Shown here: piece after piece, positions 24,686 through 33,853 of the stretch
Layout of the letters: every line of letters begins with the position of its first letter
Numbering within the stretch: position 1 is the stretch's first letter
From: Pseudacidovorax intermedius
GTDB lineage: Bacteria > Pseudomonadota > Gammaproteobacteria > Burkholderiales > Burkholderiaceae_C
Direction of reading: 5' to 3'
Assembly (NCBI RefSeq): GCF_003350475.1
Contig: NZ_QQAV01000001.1
Location: 798,836-862,835, forward strand
Length of the DNA: 64,000 nucleotides
Program-made: the position numbers and the translations under genes
The notes under the pieces: model-generated
Databases searched by the model: none
What the model saw: only the letters and a program-made list of their open reading frames with translations
Told to the model about the DNA's origin: nothing

Positions 24686-25045
24686 TCAGCGTGGCGCTTC
24701 CTCCAGCGGCGGCATGGCCTGCGCATGCAGCCGGGCGACCCAGTAGGTCGCGCCATCGGGACCGTAGTGCTCCTCGTGCGGCTGATCGGGCGCCAGCACG
24801 AAGCGGTCGCCGCGGTGCAGTACCCGGGTCTCGCCAGCGACGGTGAGCGTCAGTTCGCCCTGCACCATCAAGGCTTCCACGGCGAAGGGATGGCCGTGGC
24901 TGGCGACCTGCGTATCCGGCTCCCACATGCGCTCGGCCACCTCGTCGAAGCCGCGCTTGCGCGCCTGCGCCTCATAGGCGGAAAAGCTGGGCAGCGCATC
25001 GGGGGCGATGGAGGCGGGGAAGGTGACGCTGGCGGGAGGATTCAT
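24686..25045 (-). CDS. Cupin-domain protein
   Basis: A 119-residue single-domain cupin. The two motif regions are VASHGHPFAVEALMVQGE and LAPDQPHEEHYG, giving the His and Glu metal ligands. Such small proteins may be dioxygenases, isomerases or metal-dependent binding proteins, and nothing in the sequence decides between them. ATG 25045 has GGAG nine to ten bases upstream. The long frame from 25147 is not needed. It is followed closely by the MaoC-like gene. Confidence 0.8.
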   Translation of the reverse strand: MNPPASVTFPASIAPDALPSFSAYEAQARKRGFDEVAERMWEPDTQVASHGHPFAVEALMVQGELTLTVAGETRVLHRGDRFVLAPDQPHEEHYGPDGATYWVARLHAQAMPPLEEAPR

Positions 25046-25168
25046 CAGGGGCTCCGTGGCGAAGTGGGCCGGAAACGGCGAGCCGCAAGTGTCTCCCTTC
25101 GACGGCACTCTGGCGAGCCGACGTTCTCTATGGGCCTGATCGTGCACGTGCCCCCGGTCGTTTGTCCG

Positions 25169-26449
25169 TCAGTACGTCTCCAGGTGCAGCCGCCCTTCCT
25201 GCTTGAGCCGCGCCGCGATCTGCTCCCAGTCCAGGCCGGCCTCGTGGGCCACGTCGCGCAGGGCCAGCACCACGCCTTCTTCCATGCTCTTGAGGCCGCA
25301 GACGTAGAAGTGGGCAGCCTCGTCGCGCAGCAGCAATGCCAGGTCGGCGGCGCGCTCGCGCATCAGGTCCTGCACGTACTTCTTCGGCTCGCCGGGCGTG
25401 CGGGAGAAGGCCAGGTTGATGTCGATGAAGTCCTTGGGCAGGCTGGTCAGCGGGCCGAAGTAGGGAAGTTCCTGCTGGGTGCGGGCGCCGAAGAAGAGCA
25501 TCAGCTTGCCGCCTTCGAACTTGCCGCTCTTCCTCAGGCGCCGCCGCCATTCGGTCATGGCCCGCATGGGCGCGCTGCCGGTGCCGGTGCAGATCATGAC
25601 GATGTGCGACTTCGGGTGGTTCGGCATCAGGAAGCTGCTGCCGAAGGGGCCGACCACCTGCACCGTGTCGCCCACCTTGAGGTCGCACAGGTAGTTGGAG
25701 CAGATGCCCCGCACGGCCTGGCCCTGGTGGTCCTGCGTGACGCGCTTCACCGTGAGCGACAGGTTGTTGTAGCCCGGGCGCTCGCCATTGCGGGCGCTGG
25801 CCACCGAATACTGGCGCGGCTGGTGCGCACGGCCAAGCGCATCGGCGCCCGGCGGCACGATGCCGATGGACTGGCCTTCCAACACCGGGAAGGGCATGGC
25901 GCCGAAGTCCAGCACGATGTGGTGCGTCTCGCTGTCGAAGCCGGCCTCGGTGCAGTTGAAGTTGCCCGTCACCGTGCCGGTGATGGGGCTCTTGGGTGCA
26001 TGCAGGTTGGTGTAGGGATGCGCGGCCGACCATGGTGGGCGCGTGGCGCCATAGCTGGCGGAATGAAAAGGCGCGGTGCCGGGCTCGGCGACCGCCTCGG
26101 CGGCCGGGGCCACGGCCACAGGCGCCGCTTCCGCCGCGTCAGCGGGCACGCCTTCAGCCGCCAGTTGGTCGGGCGTGAGTTCCGCAGGCAGTTCGTCCCA
26201 CAGCAGCTGTTCCTCGATCGGATAGGCCTTGGCCGCAGGCACGGTGCGCCAGTTGTCGATGGAGCCCGTCGGGCAGGGCGAGATGCAGGCCATGCAGCCG
26301 TTGCACACGTCGGCCTTGACCACGTAGTTGCGGTCGTCGTGCGTGATCGCCCCGATGGGGCAGGTGGCCTCGCAGGTGTTGCAGCGGATGCAGATCTCGG
26401 GGTCGATCAGGTGCTGCTTGATGACCGCCACAGCTTCAGCCGTTTCCAT
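25169..26449 (-). CDS. boxA: Benzoyl-CoA 2,3-epoxidase subunit A (reductase)
   Basis: A 426-residue iron-sulfur flavoprotein that passes electrons from NADPH to BoxB. The N-terminal ferredoxin part has two [4Fe-4S] motifs (Cys20, 23, 26, 30 and Cys49, 52, 55, 59). An Ala/Pro-rich linker of about 50 residues follows, then a ferredoxin-NADP reductase-like domain with [10 protein letters not shown] (FAD) and [13 protein letters not shown] (NADP). This layout is specific to BoxA. ATG 26449 follows AAGGAAAG. It is the last gene of the leftward boxC-boxB-boxA operon, with 238 bp before it that hold a repeat element. Confidence 0.95.
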   Translation of the reverse strand: METAEAVAVIKQHLIDPEICIRCNTCEATCPIGAITHDDRNYVVKADVCNGCMACISPCPTGSIDNWRTVPAAKAYPIEEQLLWDELPAELTPDQLAAEGVPADAAEAAPVAVAPAAEAVAEPGTAPFHSASYGATRPPWSAAHPYTNLHAPKSPITGTVTGNFNCTEAGFDSETHHIVLDFGAMPFPVLEGQSIGIVPPGADALGRAHQPRQYSVASARNGERPGYNNLSLTVKRVTQDHQGQAVRGICSNYLCDLKVGDTVQVVGPFGSSFLMPNHPKSHIVMICTGTGSAPMRAMTEWRRRLRKSGKFEGGKLMLFFGARTQQELPYFGPLTSLPKDFIDINLAFSRTPGEPKKYVQDLMRERAADLALLLRDEAAHFYVCGLKSMEEGVVLALRDVAHEAGLDWEQIAARLKQEGRLHLETY

Positions 26450-26589
26450 CGCTTTTTCTTTCCTTCTCGGTCCGCCTGCGTCGCCACGACCTCGTGGCCT
26501 CTCGCGCAGGAGGACGGGCGTCACCGCCCGCTTTGACTGACTATGCGTGCCTCAGCCCGTCGCTCCGATCTCCGGTCGGTATTCCCAGA

Positions 26590-26650
26590 CCGTTCGGGCT
26601 GAGCTTGTCGAAGCCTTGCGCGGCGTTTCGACAGGCTCAACGCGAACGGG
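26590..26650. repeat. Dispersed palindromic repeat, copy in the boxB-boxA gap
   Basis: Left arm CCGTTCGGGCTGAGCTTGTC at 26590-26609 (continuing GAAGCC to 26615) and an inverted right arm (TTTCGACAGGCTCAACGCG onward, ending GAACGGG at 26650) form an imperfect hairpin. The same element occurs at 39192-39262, and a half copy at 20409-20432. Confidence 0.8.
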
Positions 26651-26687
26651 TCGTGGGGTGTCCGAGGCAGAGAGGGCGCCAGGCGCC

Positions 26688-28115
26688 TCAGGCGAATCGC
26701 ACGTACTCGAAATCCACCGGCTGGCGGTTGATGCCCATGACCGGCGGCGCGATCCAGTTGGCGAACTTGCCGGGCTCGACCACGCGGCCCATCAGCGAGG
26801 CCACGAAGGCGCGGTCCTCGTCGGTGGGCAGCCATTCCTTCTTCTTCGCTTCCCATTCGGTCTCGCTCACCACGCGGCCATCCGGCGACATGCGGATGCC
26901 GGCCAGGGCGCCGATGGCGCGGTTGAAGGCCTTGTGCGGCACCGTGAGCCGGAAGGGGATGCCCGCCTTCTCGATCACCTTGTTCCAGCGGTTCACGCCG
27001 GCCACGGAGTCCTTGATGAAGTCGTCGCGCAGCACCTCGTTGAGGGCATTGAGCATCGGCACTTCCTTCTCGAGCAACTGCCCATCCTTGACCTCCAGCA
27101 CCTTGTAGGTCTGGTTCTTGAGGACGTGGTCGTCGGTGCGCTTGCCTTCTTCATAGCGGCCCTTGAGGCCCGAGCTGTAGAAGGTGGCGGCGTTGCTGGA
27201 CTGGTCGGCGCCGAACAGGTCGATGGTCACCGAGTAGTGGAAGTTCAGGTAGCGCTGGATGGTCTCCAGGTCGATGGCGCCGGCCTCGCGCACCTTCTTC
27301 GGGTCGTCGGTCTTGAGCTCGTTCATCACCTGGCAGGTGCGCTGGATGACGCGGCTGACGCCCGACTCGCCCACGAACATGTGATGGGCCTCTTCGGTCA
27401 GCATGAACTTGGTGGTGCGCGCCAGCGGGTCGAAGGCGGACTCGGCCAGGGCCGACAGCTGGAACTTGCCGTCGCGGTCGGTGAAGTAGGTGAACATGAA
27501 GAAGGCCAGCCAGTCCGGCGTCTTCTCGTTGAACGCGCCCAGGATGCGGGGGTTGTTCTCGTCGCCGCTCTGGCGCTCCAACAGCGCCTCGGCCTCCTCG
27601 CGGCCATCGCGGCCGAAGTGCTTGTGCAGCAGGTAGACCATGGCCCACAGGTGGCGGCCTTCTTCCACGTTGACCTGGAAGAGGTTGCGCAGGTCGTACT
27701 GGCTGGGCGCCGTGAGGCCCAGGTGGCGCTGCTGTTCGACCGAGGCCGGCTCGGTGTCGCCCTGCGTGACGATGATGCGGCGCAGGTTGGCGCGGTGCTC
27801 GCCGGGCACGTCCTGCCAGGCCTTCTCGCCCTTGTGGTCGCCGAAGTGGATCTCGCGGCTGGCGTCGCCCGGGTTCAGGAAGATGCCCCAGCGGTAGTCG
27901 CGCATCTTCACGTGGCCGAACTGGGCCCAGCCGTTGGGGTCCACGCTCACGGCCGTGCGCAGGTAGACGTCGAAGTTGGTGGAGCCTTCGGGGCCCACGT
28001 CGTCCCACCAGTTGATGAAGTTGGGCTGCCAGCCTTCGAGCGCGCGCTGCAGCGTGCGGTCCTCGGCCAGGTTGACGTTGTTGGGGATCTTCTCGCTGTA
28101 GTTGATGCTGCTCAT
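26688..28115 (-). CDS. boxB: Benzoyl-CoA 2,3-epoxidase subunit B (di-iron oxygenase)
   Basis: A 475-residue oxygenase that forms 2,3-epoxybenzoyl-CoA. As I recall the Azoarcus evansii BoxB structure, its di-iron ligands are Glu120, Glu150, His153, Asp211, Glu240 and His243. Each has a match here at a constant offset of +2: Glu122, Glu152 and His155 (EEGRHLW), Asp213, Glu242 and His245 (EEAHHMF). The enzyme is therefore expected to be active. ATG 28115 gives the typical start MSSINYSEK; the longer frame runs into a repeat element. The gene is flanked on both sides by repeat sequences. Confidence 0.96.
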   Translation of the reverse strand: MSSINYSEKIPNNVNLAEDRTLQRALEGWQPNFINWWDDVGPEGSTNFDVYLRTAVSVDPNGWAQFGHVKMRDYRWGIFLNPGDASREIHFGDHKGEKAWQDVPGEHRANLRRIIVTQGDTEPASVEQQRHLGLTAPSQYDLRNLFQVNVEEGRHLWAMVYLLHKHFGRDGREEAEALLERQSGDENNPRILGAFNEKTPDWLAFFMFTYFTDRDGKFQLSALAESAFDPLARTTKFMLTEEAHHMFVGESGVSRVIQRTCQVMNELKTDDPKKVREAGAIDLETIQRYLNFHYSVTIDLFGADQSSNAATFYSSGLKGRYEEGKRTDDHVLKNQTYKVLEVKDGQLLEKEVPMLNALNEVLRDDFIKDSVAGVNRWNKVIEKAGIPFRLTVPHKAFNRAIGALAGIRMSPDGRVVSETEWEAKKKEWLPTDEDRAFVASLMGRVVEPGKFANWIAPPVMGINRQPVDFEYVRFA

Positions 28116-28179
28116 GTCTCGACCTCGTGACTGGGAGAAAGAAGGGAAGAAGTTGGGGACGCTGTCTTCGCGGGAGATG

Positions 28180-28262
28180 CCGCGGAACCGGCTTTGCCGG
28201 GCTGCAGGCGTCGCCCCCTGCAAGGGGGTGGGCGGCGCGGACTCAGTCCGCGGAGCCTGGGG
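28180..28262. repeat. Dispersed intergenic repeat, copy 1 (boxC-boxB gap)
   Basis: CGCGGAACCGGCTTTGCCGG, then a GC stretch CGCCCCCTGCAAGGGGGT, then a GCGG/CCGCGG pair and AGCCTGGGGG. The order and most bases recur at 60441-60528. It fills over half of the 148 bp gap between boxC and boxB. Confidence 0.75.
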
Positions 28263-28263
28263 G

Positions 28264-29952
<1,689 letters not shown>

Positions 29953-30356
29953 GGGGTGTCTCCTGGGTGGGTCAACCGGAAGCAATGTGCATGTTGCTTC
30001 GTCGATGACATGCATCATCATGCATGTTGACGGACACGTCAAGGCAGGGCGGAGAAGGCGAACGGGTTTTCGGGCTGGGGGAATCCCGAAGAGAGGGAGG
30101 GCCGCGTTCCGCCCTGCAGCGGGCCGGGTCATTCGTTCGGCCGGCACTCATCCTTTGCACGAGGCCCACTGGGGTGCCAAGCAACACGTCCTGCCCCCCA
30201 CACGAATCCGAGCCCGCCGCGGCACCGCGCTGGTTTCGCGGGCCCGCGCGAGCGCAAGCCGTTGTCACTGGTGCGGTTTTTCGGACGTCCATGCACGGCG
30301 CCACGACGCCGGATTGCGAGTAGTCGCAAGCCGATGCGCTGCTGAGAATTTCGCGA
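29953..30356. other. 404 bp non-coding divergent region
   Basis: This gap separates boxC from the serine hydrolase gene. The boxC-proximal 90 bp hold the ribosome binding site, an inverted repeat AAGCAA-N8-TTGCTT (29980-29999), the TGCA-type operator and a promoter. In the remaining 310 bp I see no credible gene, repeat or RNA structure; the short open frames there are Arg-rich and have no ribosome binding sites. Confidence 0.6.
30011..30042 (-). promoter_or_regulatory. boxC promoter overlapped by a BzdR/BoxR-type operator
   Basis: Read leftward, TTGACG (30037-30042), a 17-base spacer and GATGAT (30014-30019) form a sigma-70-like promoter for boxCBA. The palindrome TGCATCATCATGCA (30011-30024) covers the -10 region. 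TGCA-N6-TGCA is, to my knowledge, the operator type described for BzdR and its relative BoxR, so BoxR would block this promoter when no benzoyl-CoA is present. Confidence 0.7.
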
Positions 30357-31547
30357 ATGAACACGACCCGCAGCTCCCAGTTCCCCGGCCTTCACGCCGC
30401 CTTCGCCCTGCTGCGGCCGGCCGTTCGCGCCGGCTGGATCTGGATCGTGGCGTGTGCCGGCCTGCTTGTACCCCTGGCCGCGCTGGCACAGGACGCGGCG
30501 ACCTCTCCCCAGCCGTTCGGGGCCGAGGCCGCCGCCGTGGCGCGCGTCCTTGACCGCGCGGACCCGGCGGCCTCCAACATCCACAGCGTGCTGGTCATGC
30601 GCGACGGCGAGCACCTGGCCGAGCGCTACTACGCCGGCAAGGACCAGACGATCTACAGCCTGTGGCGCTCGCACCGCGGCTTCGGCGCCCAGGACCTGCA
30701 CGACATGCGCTCGGTCAGCAAAAGCGTGCTCGCGCTGGTCTACGGCATCCTGCTGGCGCGCGGCGAGGTGCCGGACCTGGACACGCCGGTGGCCTCGCTC
30801 TATCCACAGTGCGCCGACCAGCAGGGCGCATCGTCCACGCCGCTGCGCGTGCGCCACCTGCTGACCATGACCACGGGCCTGGACTGGGACGAGCCATCGC
30901 CCGTGCGCCGCCCCACGCGCGATGACCAGTCCGCCCTTCTGTGGACCGGCTCGGTGGCCGAACACGTGCTCTGCCGGGTGCGCGTGGCCGAGCCGGGCAC
31001 GCACTTCGTCTACAGCGGCGGCGCCACCGCCGTGCTGGCCGACATCATGGCGCGCAGCACGGGCCGGACGCTGGAGGATCTGGTCGGCCACGAGCTGTTC
31101 GATCCACTGGGCATCAGCGGCTGGACCTGGACGCACGACCTGCGCGGGCGGGCCGTGGCCTTTGCCGGGCTGCGGCTGCGTCCGCAGGACCTGCTCACGC
31201 TCGGCCTGCTGGTGCTCGACCAGGGGCGCTGGCAGGGACGCCAGGTGGTGCCCGCTGCCTGGATCGAAGCCGCCACCCACGCCCAGGTTTCGGCGAGCGC
31301 GGACTATGGCTACGGCTACCAGTGGTGGGTCCGCACCCACCGCATCGGCGGCAGGCCGGTGCGGGTGATCCAGGCCATCGGCAACGGCGGGCAGCGGCTC
31401 TATGTGGTGCCGGCCCTGCGTCTGGTCGTGACGATGACCGCCGGCAACTACGGCGAGCTTGGCATCCTGGCCGAGGAAGACGCGCTGTTCACCGAGTTGG
31501 CGGCCGCGTTGCCGCCCGCATCCGAGGGCGTCGCCGCGAGCAGGTAG
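30357..31547 (+). CDS. Serine hydrolase of the beta-lactamase/AmpC-like family
   Basis: A 396-residue exported or membrane-anchored hydrolase. An N-terminal hydrophobic stretch (about residues 26-45) ends LAALAQ. The catalytic motif SVSK (Ser119, Lys122), the FVYSGG loop (second motif) and GNGGQ near residue 342 are those of penicillin-binding-protein-like esterases. The substrate is unknown; peptidases and esterases of this group are both possible. It has no obvious role in benzoate breakdown. Its last 100 bases overlap the convergent TetR gene, and the start has only a weak ribosome binding site. Confidence 0.8.
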   Translation: MNTTRSSQFPGLHAAFALLRPAVRAGWIWIVACAGLLVPLAALAQDAATSPQPFGAEAAAVARVLDRADPAASNIHSVLVMRDGEHLAERYYAGKDQTIYSLWRSHRGFGAQDLHDMRSVSKSVLALVYGILLARGEVPDLDTPVASLYPQCADQQGASSTPLRVRHLLTMTTGLDWDEPSPVRRPTRDDQSALLWTGSVAEHVLCRVRVAEPGTHFVYSGGATAVLADIMARSTGRTLEDLVGHELFDPLGISGWTWTHDLRGRAVAFAGLRLRPQDLLTLGLLVLDQGRWQGRQVVPAAWIEAATHAQVSASADYGYGYQWWVRTHRIGGRPVRVIQAIGNGGQRLYVVPALRLVVTMTAGNYGELGILAEEDALFTELAAALPPASEGVAASR

Positions 31548-32149
31548 GCATTCACCAGCTTCACGGCCTCGTCTTCCACGGCCTGCATGGGCAGCGCCGG
31601 CCCGTCGCGCGCATCCGTCAGAGCGCGGGCCACGCCCAGCACCGCACGGGCGATGACGAAGAGCTGGATGGGCGCCAACGCGCGCGCAGCTCGCGGGCCC
31701 TGGGGATGCGAAGCGACGGCCTCGGTCAGCTGCGCAATGTGGTGCGCATCGTCGCCCGCCAGGCCCGCCCCCATGTACACGCCCAGCAGCACGCGGCGCA
31801 CCGGCGCGTCGTGCGCATGCCGCGCCAGCAGCACCCGCACCAGCCGGCGGATGGGATCGACCGTGGCCTCATCCGCCGCGGCCAGCGCGGCCAGGAAAGC
31901 CTCTCGGTCCTCGGCCAGCAGGCGCCGCGCGAGGGCGAGCAGGATCGACTGCTTGTTGGGAAAGTAGCCATACAGGCTGCCGACGCTGACGCCCGCGCGC
32001 TCGGCGATGCGGTTGGTGTTGAAGCCCGGCAGCCCGTGCGCCCGAAGGATCTGCTGCGCGGCCTCGAGGATGATCGCCACCGTGTCGTGGGCGCGCTGCT
32101 GCCGGGGCGCGCGCCGGACGACGGCGCGGGGCGGCTTTCGGGGTGGCAC
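31448..32149 (-). CDS. TetR-family transcriptional regulator
   Basis: A 233-residue regulator. The N-terminal region has a clear helix-turn-helix, TNRIAERAGVSVGSLYGYF (about residues 45-63). A helical ligand domain follows. The start is GTG at 32149. The C-terminal 25 residues are Ser/Ala/Asn-rich and lie in the overlap with the serine hydrolase, so they may be an extension that evolved in antisense. The gene lies 22 bases after the boxR stop on the same strand and could be cotranscribed with it. Its target is unknown. Confidence 0.83.
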   Translation of the reverse strand: MPPRKPPRAVVRRAPRQQRAHDTVAIILEAAQQILRAHGLPGFNTNRIAERAGVSVGSLYGYFPNKQSILLALARRLLAEDREAFLAALAAADEATVDPIRRLVRVLLARHAHDAPVRRVLLGVYMGAGLAGDDAHHIAQLTEAVASHPQGPRAARALAPIQLFVIARAVLGVARALTDARDGPALPMQAVEDEAVKLVNAYLLAATPSDAGGNAAANSVNSASSSARMPSSP

Positions 32150-32171
32150 CGTCGATCCCGCGCAGGGCCGC

Positions 32172-33134
32172 TCAGCCGCCCACCGGCTCGGCCATCACCT
32201 TCTGCACCGCCGCCCGCAGCGCCTCGAAAGCCTGCGGCAGCGTGGTGCCGCCGGTGTCGACCGTGAGGTCGGCCTTGGAATAGAAGGCCGCACGTCCGTC
32301 GAGGATGCGCTTGAGGTCGTCCATCGCCTCGCGGCTGGCGGCCATGGGGCGCATGTCGCCCTGGGCGATGACGCGGCCCATGTGCTCCTCGGGCCGGGCC
32401 TGCAGCCACACGGTGGTGCAGTGGGCCAGCAGCTCGTTGAAGGTGGCCGGGTCGGAGACGATGCCGCCCGGCGTGGCGATGACCACCTCGCCGTAGATCT
32501 GCACCGTTTCTTCCAGCGCGCGGCGCTCGTAGCGGCGGTACGCGTTGGTGCCGTACAGGTCGTGAATCTCGCGCACGCTGCAGCCTGCGAACTTCTCGAT
32601 CTCGCGGCTGAGCTCGATGAAGGGCAAGCCCAGGTCCTCGGCCAGCATCTGGCCCAGCGTGGACTTGCCGGCGCCGCGCAGGCCCACCAGTGCAAAGCGG
32701 CGCTTGCGGGCCGGGTCGATGCCGGCAGTGCCCAACAGCTCGCCCAGCGCGATGCGGGCGCGGCGCAGGTCGGCCTCGCTGCGGTTTTCGAGCAGTTCGC
32801 GGATCAGCAGCCATTCGGGCGAACTGGTGGTCGCGTCGCCGAGCAGCTCGGCCATGGAGCACTGCAGCGCGCCCGCCACCTGTTGCAGCACCAGGATCGA
32901 CACGTTGCCCATGCCGTATTCGAGGTTGGCCAGGTGGCGCTCCGACACGTCGGCCGCCTGCGCCACGGCCTTGCGCGTCAGTCCGCGCCGCGCGCGCAGG
33001 CTGCGGGCGCGCTCGCCCACGGCCGCCAGCAGCGGATGGCGGTTTTCGCCGCCGGAGGCGGTGTTGGCCGCCTCCGGCGGATGCGCGTCCGCTTCCGCCT
33101 CACCAGGCCGCAGCGCGCTCTCGGGTTCGCTCAT
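32172..33134 (-). CDS. boxR: BoxR, benzoyl-CoA-responsive repressor
   Basis: A 320-residue regulator with the characteristic BzdR/BoxR architecture. An XRE-type helix-turn-helix (about residues 38-98) is joined to a shikimate-kinase-like domain that starts with the P-loop GLRGAGKST (151-159). In this family the kinase-like domain binds benzoyl-CoA and releases the operator. ATG 33134 has AAGGA seven bases upstream. ATG 33197, with GGAAGG upstream, would add 21 residues and cannot be ruled out. It is divergent from the boxD operon, placing it next to one of its likely targets. Confidence 0.93.
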   Translation of the reverse strand: MSEPESALRPGEAEADAHPPEAANTASGGENRHPLLAAVGERARSLRARRGLTRKAVAQAADVSERHLANLEYGMGNVSILVLQQVAGALQCSMAELLGDATTSSPEWLLIRELLENRSEADLRRARIALGELLGTAGIDPARKRRFALVGLRGAGKSTLGQMLAEDLGLPFIELSREIEKFAGCSVREIHDLYGTNAYRRYERRALEETVQIYGEVVIATPGGIVSDPATFNELLAHCTTVWLQARPEEHMGRVIAQGDMRPMAASREAMDDLKRILDGRAAFYSKADLTVDTGGTTLPQAFEALRAAVQKVMAEPVGG

Positions 33135-33242
33135 TGCATCGTCCTTCACAACGCGATTGTCGCGAGGCGCCACCGGCCCTCGCGTCGGCCGATTCATCGC
33201 CGGCCCTTCCGTCTTCACCGCACCTAGGGATAACACCCAACA

Positions 33243-33284
33243 TGCACTATGTTGCTTGACATGCATCAGGTGCGCTTTTATGGT
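33243..33284 (+). promoter_or_regulatory. Promoter of the DUF4863-boxD-bclA operon with TGCA-type sites
   Basis: TTGACA (33256-33261), 17 bases and TATGGT (33279-33284) form a good sigma-70 promoter about 90 bases before the first gene. An imperfect operator, TGCACTATGTTGCT (33243-33256), abuts the -35 element, and another TGCA starts at 33262. The strings ATGTTGCTT and GACATGCATCA also occur in the boxC promoter region, so one regulator, probably BoxR, may control both. Confidence 0.65.
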
Positions 33285-33376
33285 TCGTCCGCAAGCAAGA
33301 TACTGCACATGAACGGCGCCGGCAAGCACTGGCGTCAACCCGCAGAGAGACAAGCACCCCGACAGCGAGATCCACG

Positions 33377-33850
33377 ATGTCCAAGCAAGCCTTCCATGCC
33401 CAGGTGGCCGCACTGACGGCCCAGATCGCCGGCCGGCCGCTCGACGCCGCGCTGGACGCCTGGCTCAATGCCGAGCACGGCGCCGGCAGCGCCACCTATG
33501 CCCAGCTCAAGGCCAGCTGCGAAGAGGGCGTGGCCGAGGGCTGGCTGTGCGAGCGCGAGGGCGGCGGCATCCGCTACGGCCGCGTCTTCAAAGCCGAGGA
33601 CGCCCTGCATCGCTTCTCGGTCGACGTGGTCGACATGCAGGACATTGCAGGTCCGCACCATGTGCACCCGAACGGCGAGATCGACCTGATCATGCCGCTC
33701 GCGGACAGCCGCGCCGCCTTCGACGGCCGGCCCGCCGGCTGGTGCGTCTACCCGCCGGGCAGCGCCCACCGGCCCACCGTGAGCGACGGCCGCGCGCTGG
33801 TGCTCTACATGCTGCCCGAGGGCCGCATCGAATTCACCAAAGGCGCCTGA
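33377..33850 (+). CDS. DUF4863 family protein
   Basis: A 157-residue protein found in many box clusters. The C-terminal half looks cupin-like, with GPHHVHPNGEIDLIMPL and WCVYPPGSAHRPTV providing His and Glu that could bind a metal. The activity is unknown; a role in handling an unstable benzoyl-CoA pathway intermediate has to be shown. It is the first gene of the rightward operon, three bases before boxD. No strong ribosome binding site is seen; CGAGATCCACG precedes the ATG. Confidence 0.88.
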   Translation: MSKQAFHAQVAALTAQIAGRPLDAALDAWLNAEHGAGSATYAQLKASCEEGVAEGWLCEREGGGIRYGRVFKAEDALHRFSVDVVDMQDIAGPHHVHPNGEIDLIMPLADSRAAFDGRPAGWCVYPPGSAHRPTVSDGRALVLYMLPEGRIEFTKGA

Positions 33851-33853
33851 GCG

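Noticed and set aside
29972-30364. 130-codon minus-strand frame upstream of boxC
   Set aside because: It has no ribosome binding site, mixed low-complexity sequence, and would overlap the boxC promoter and operator.
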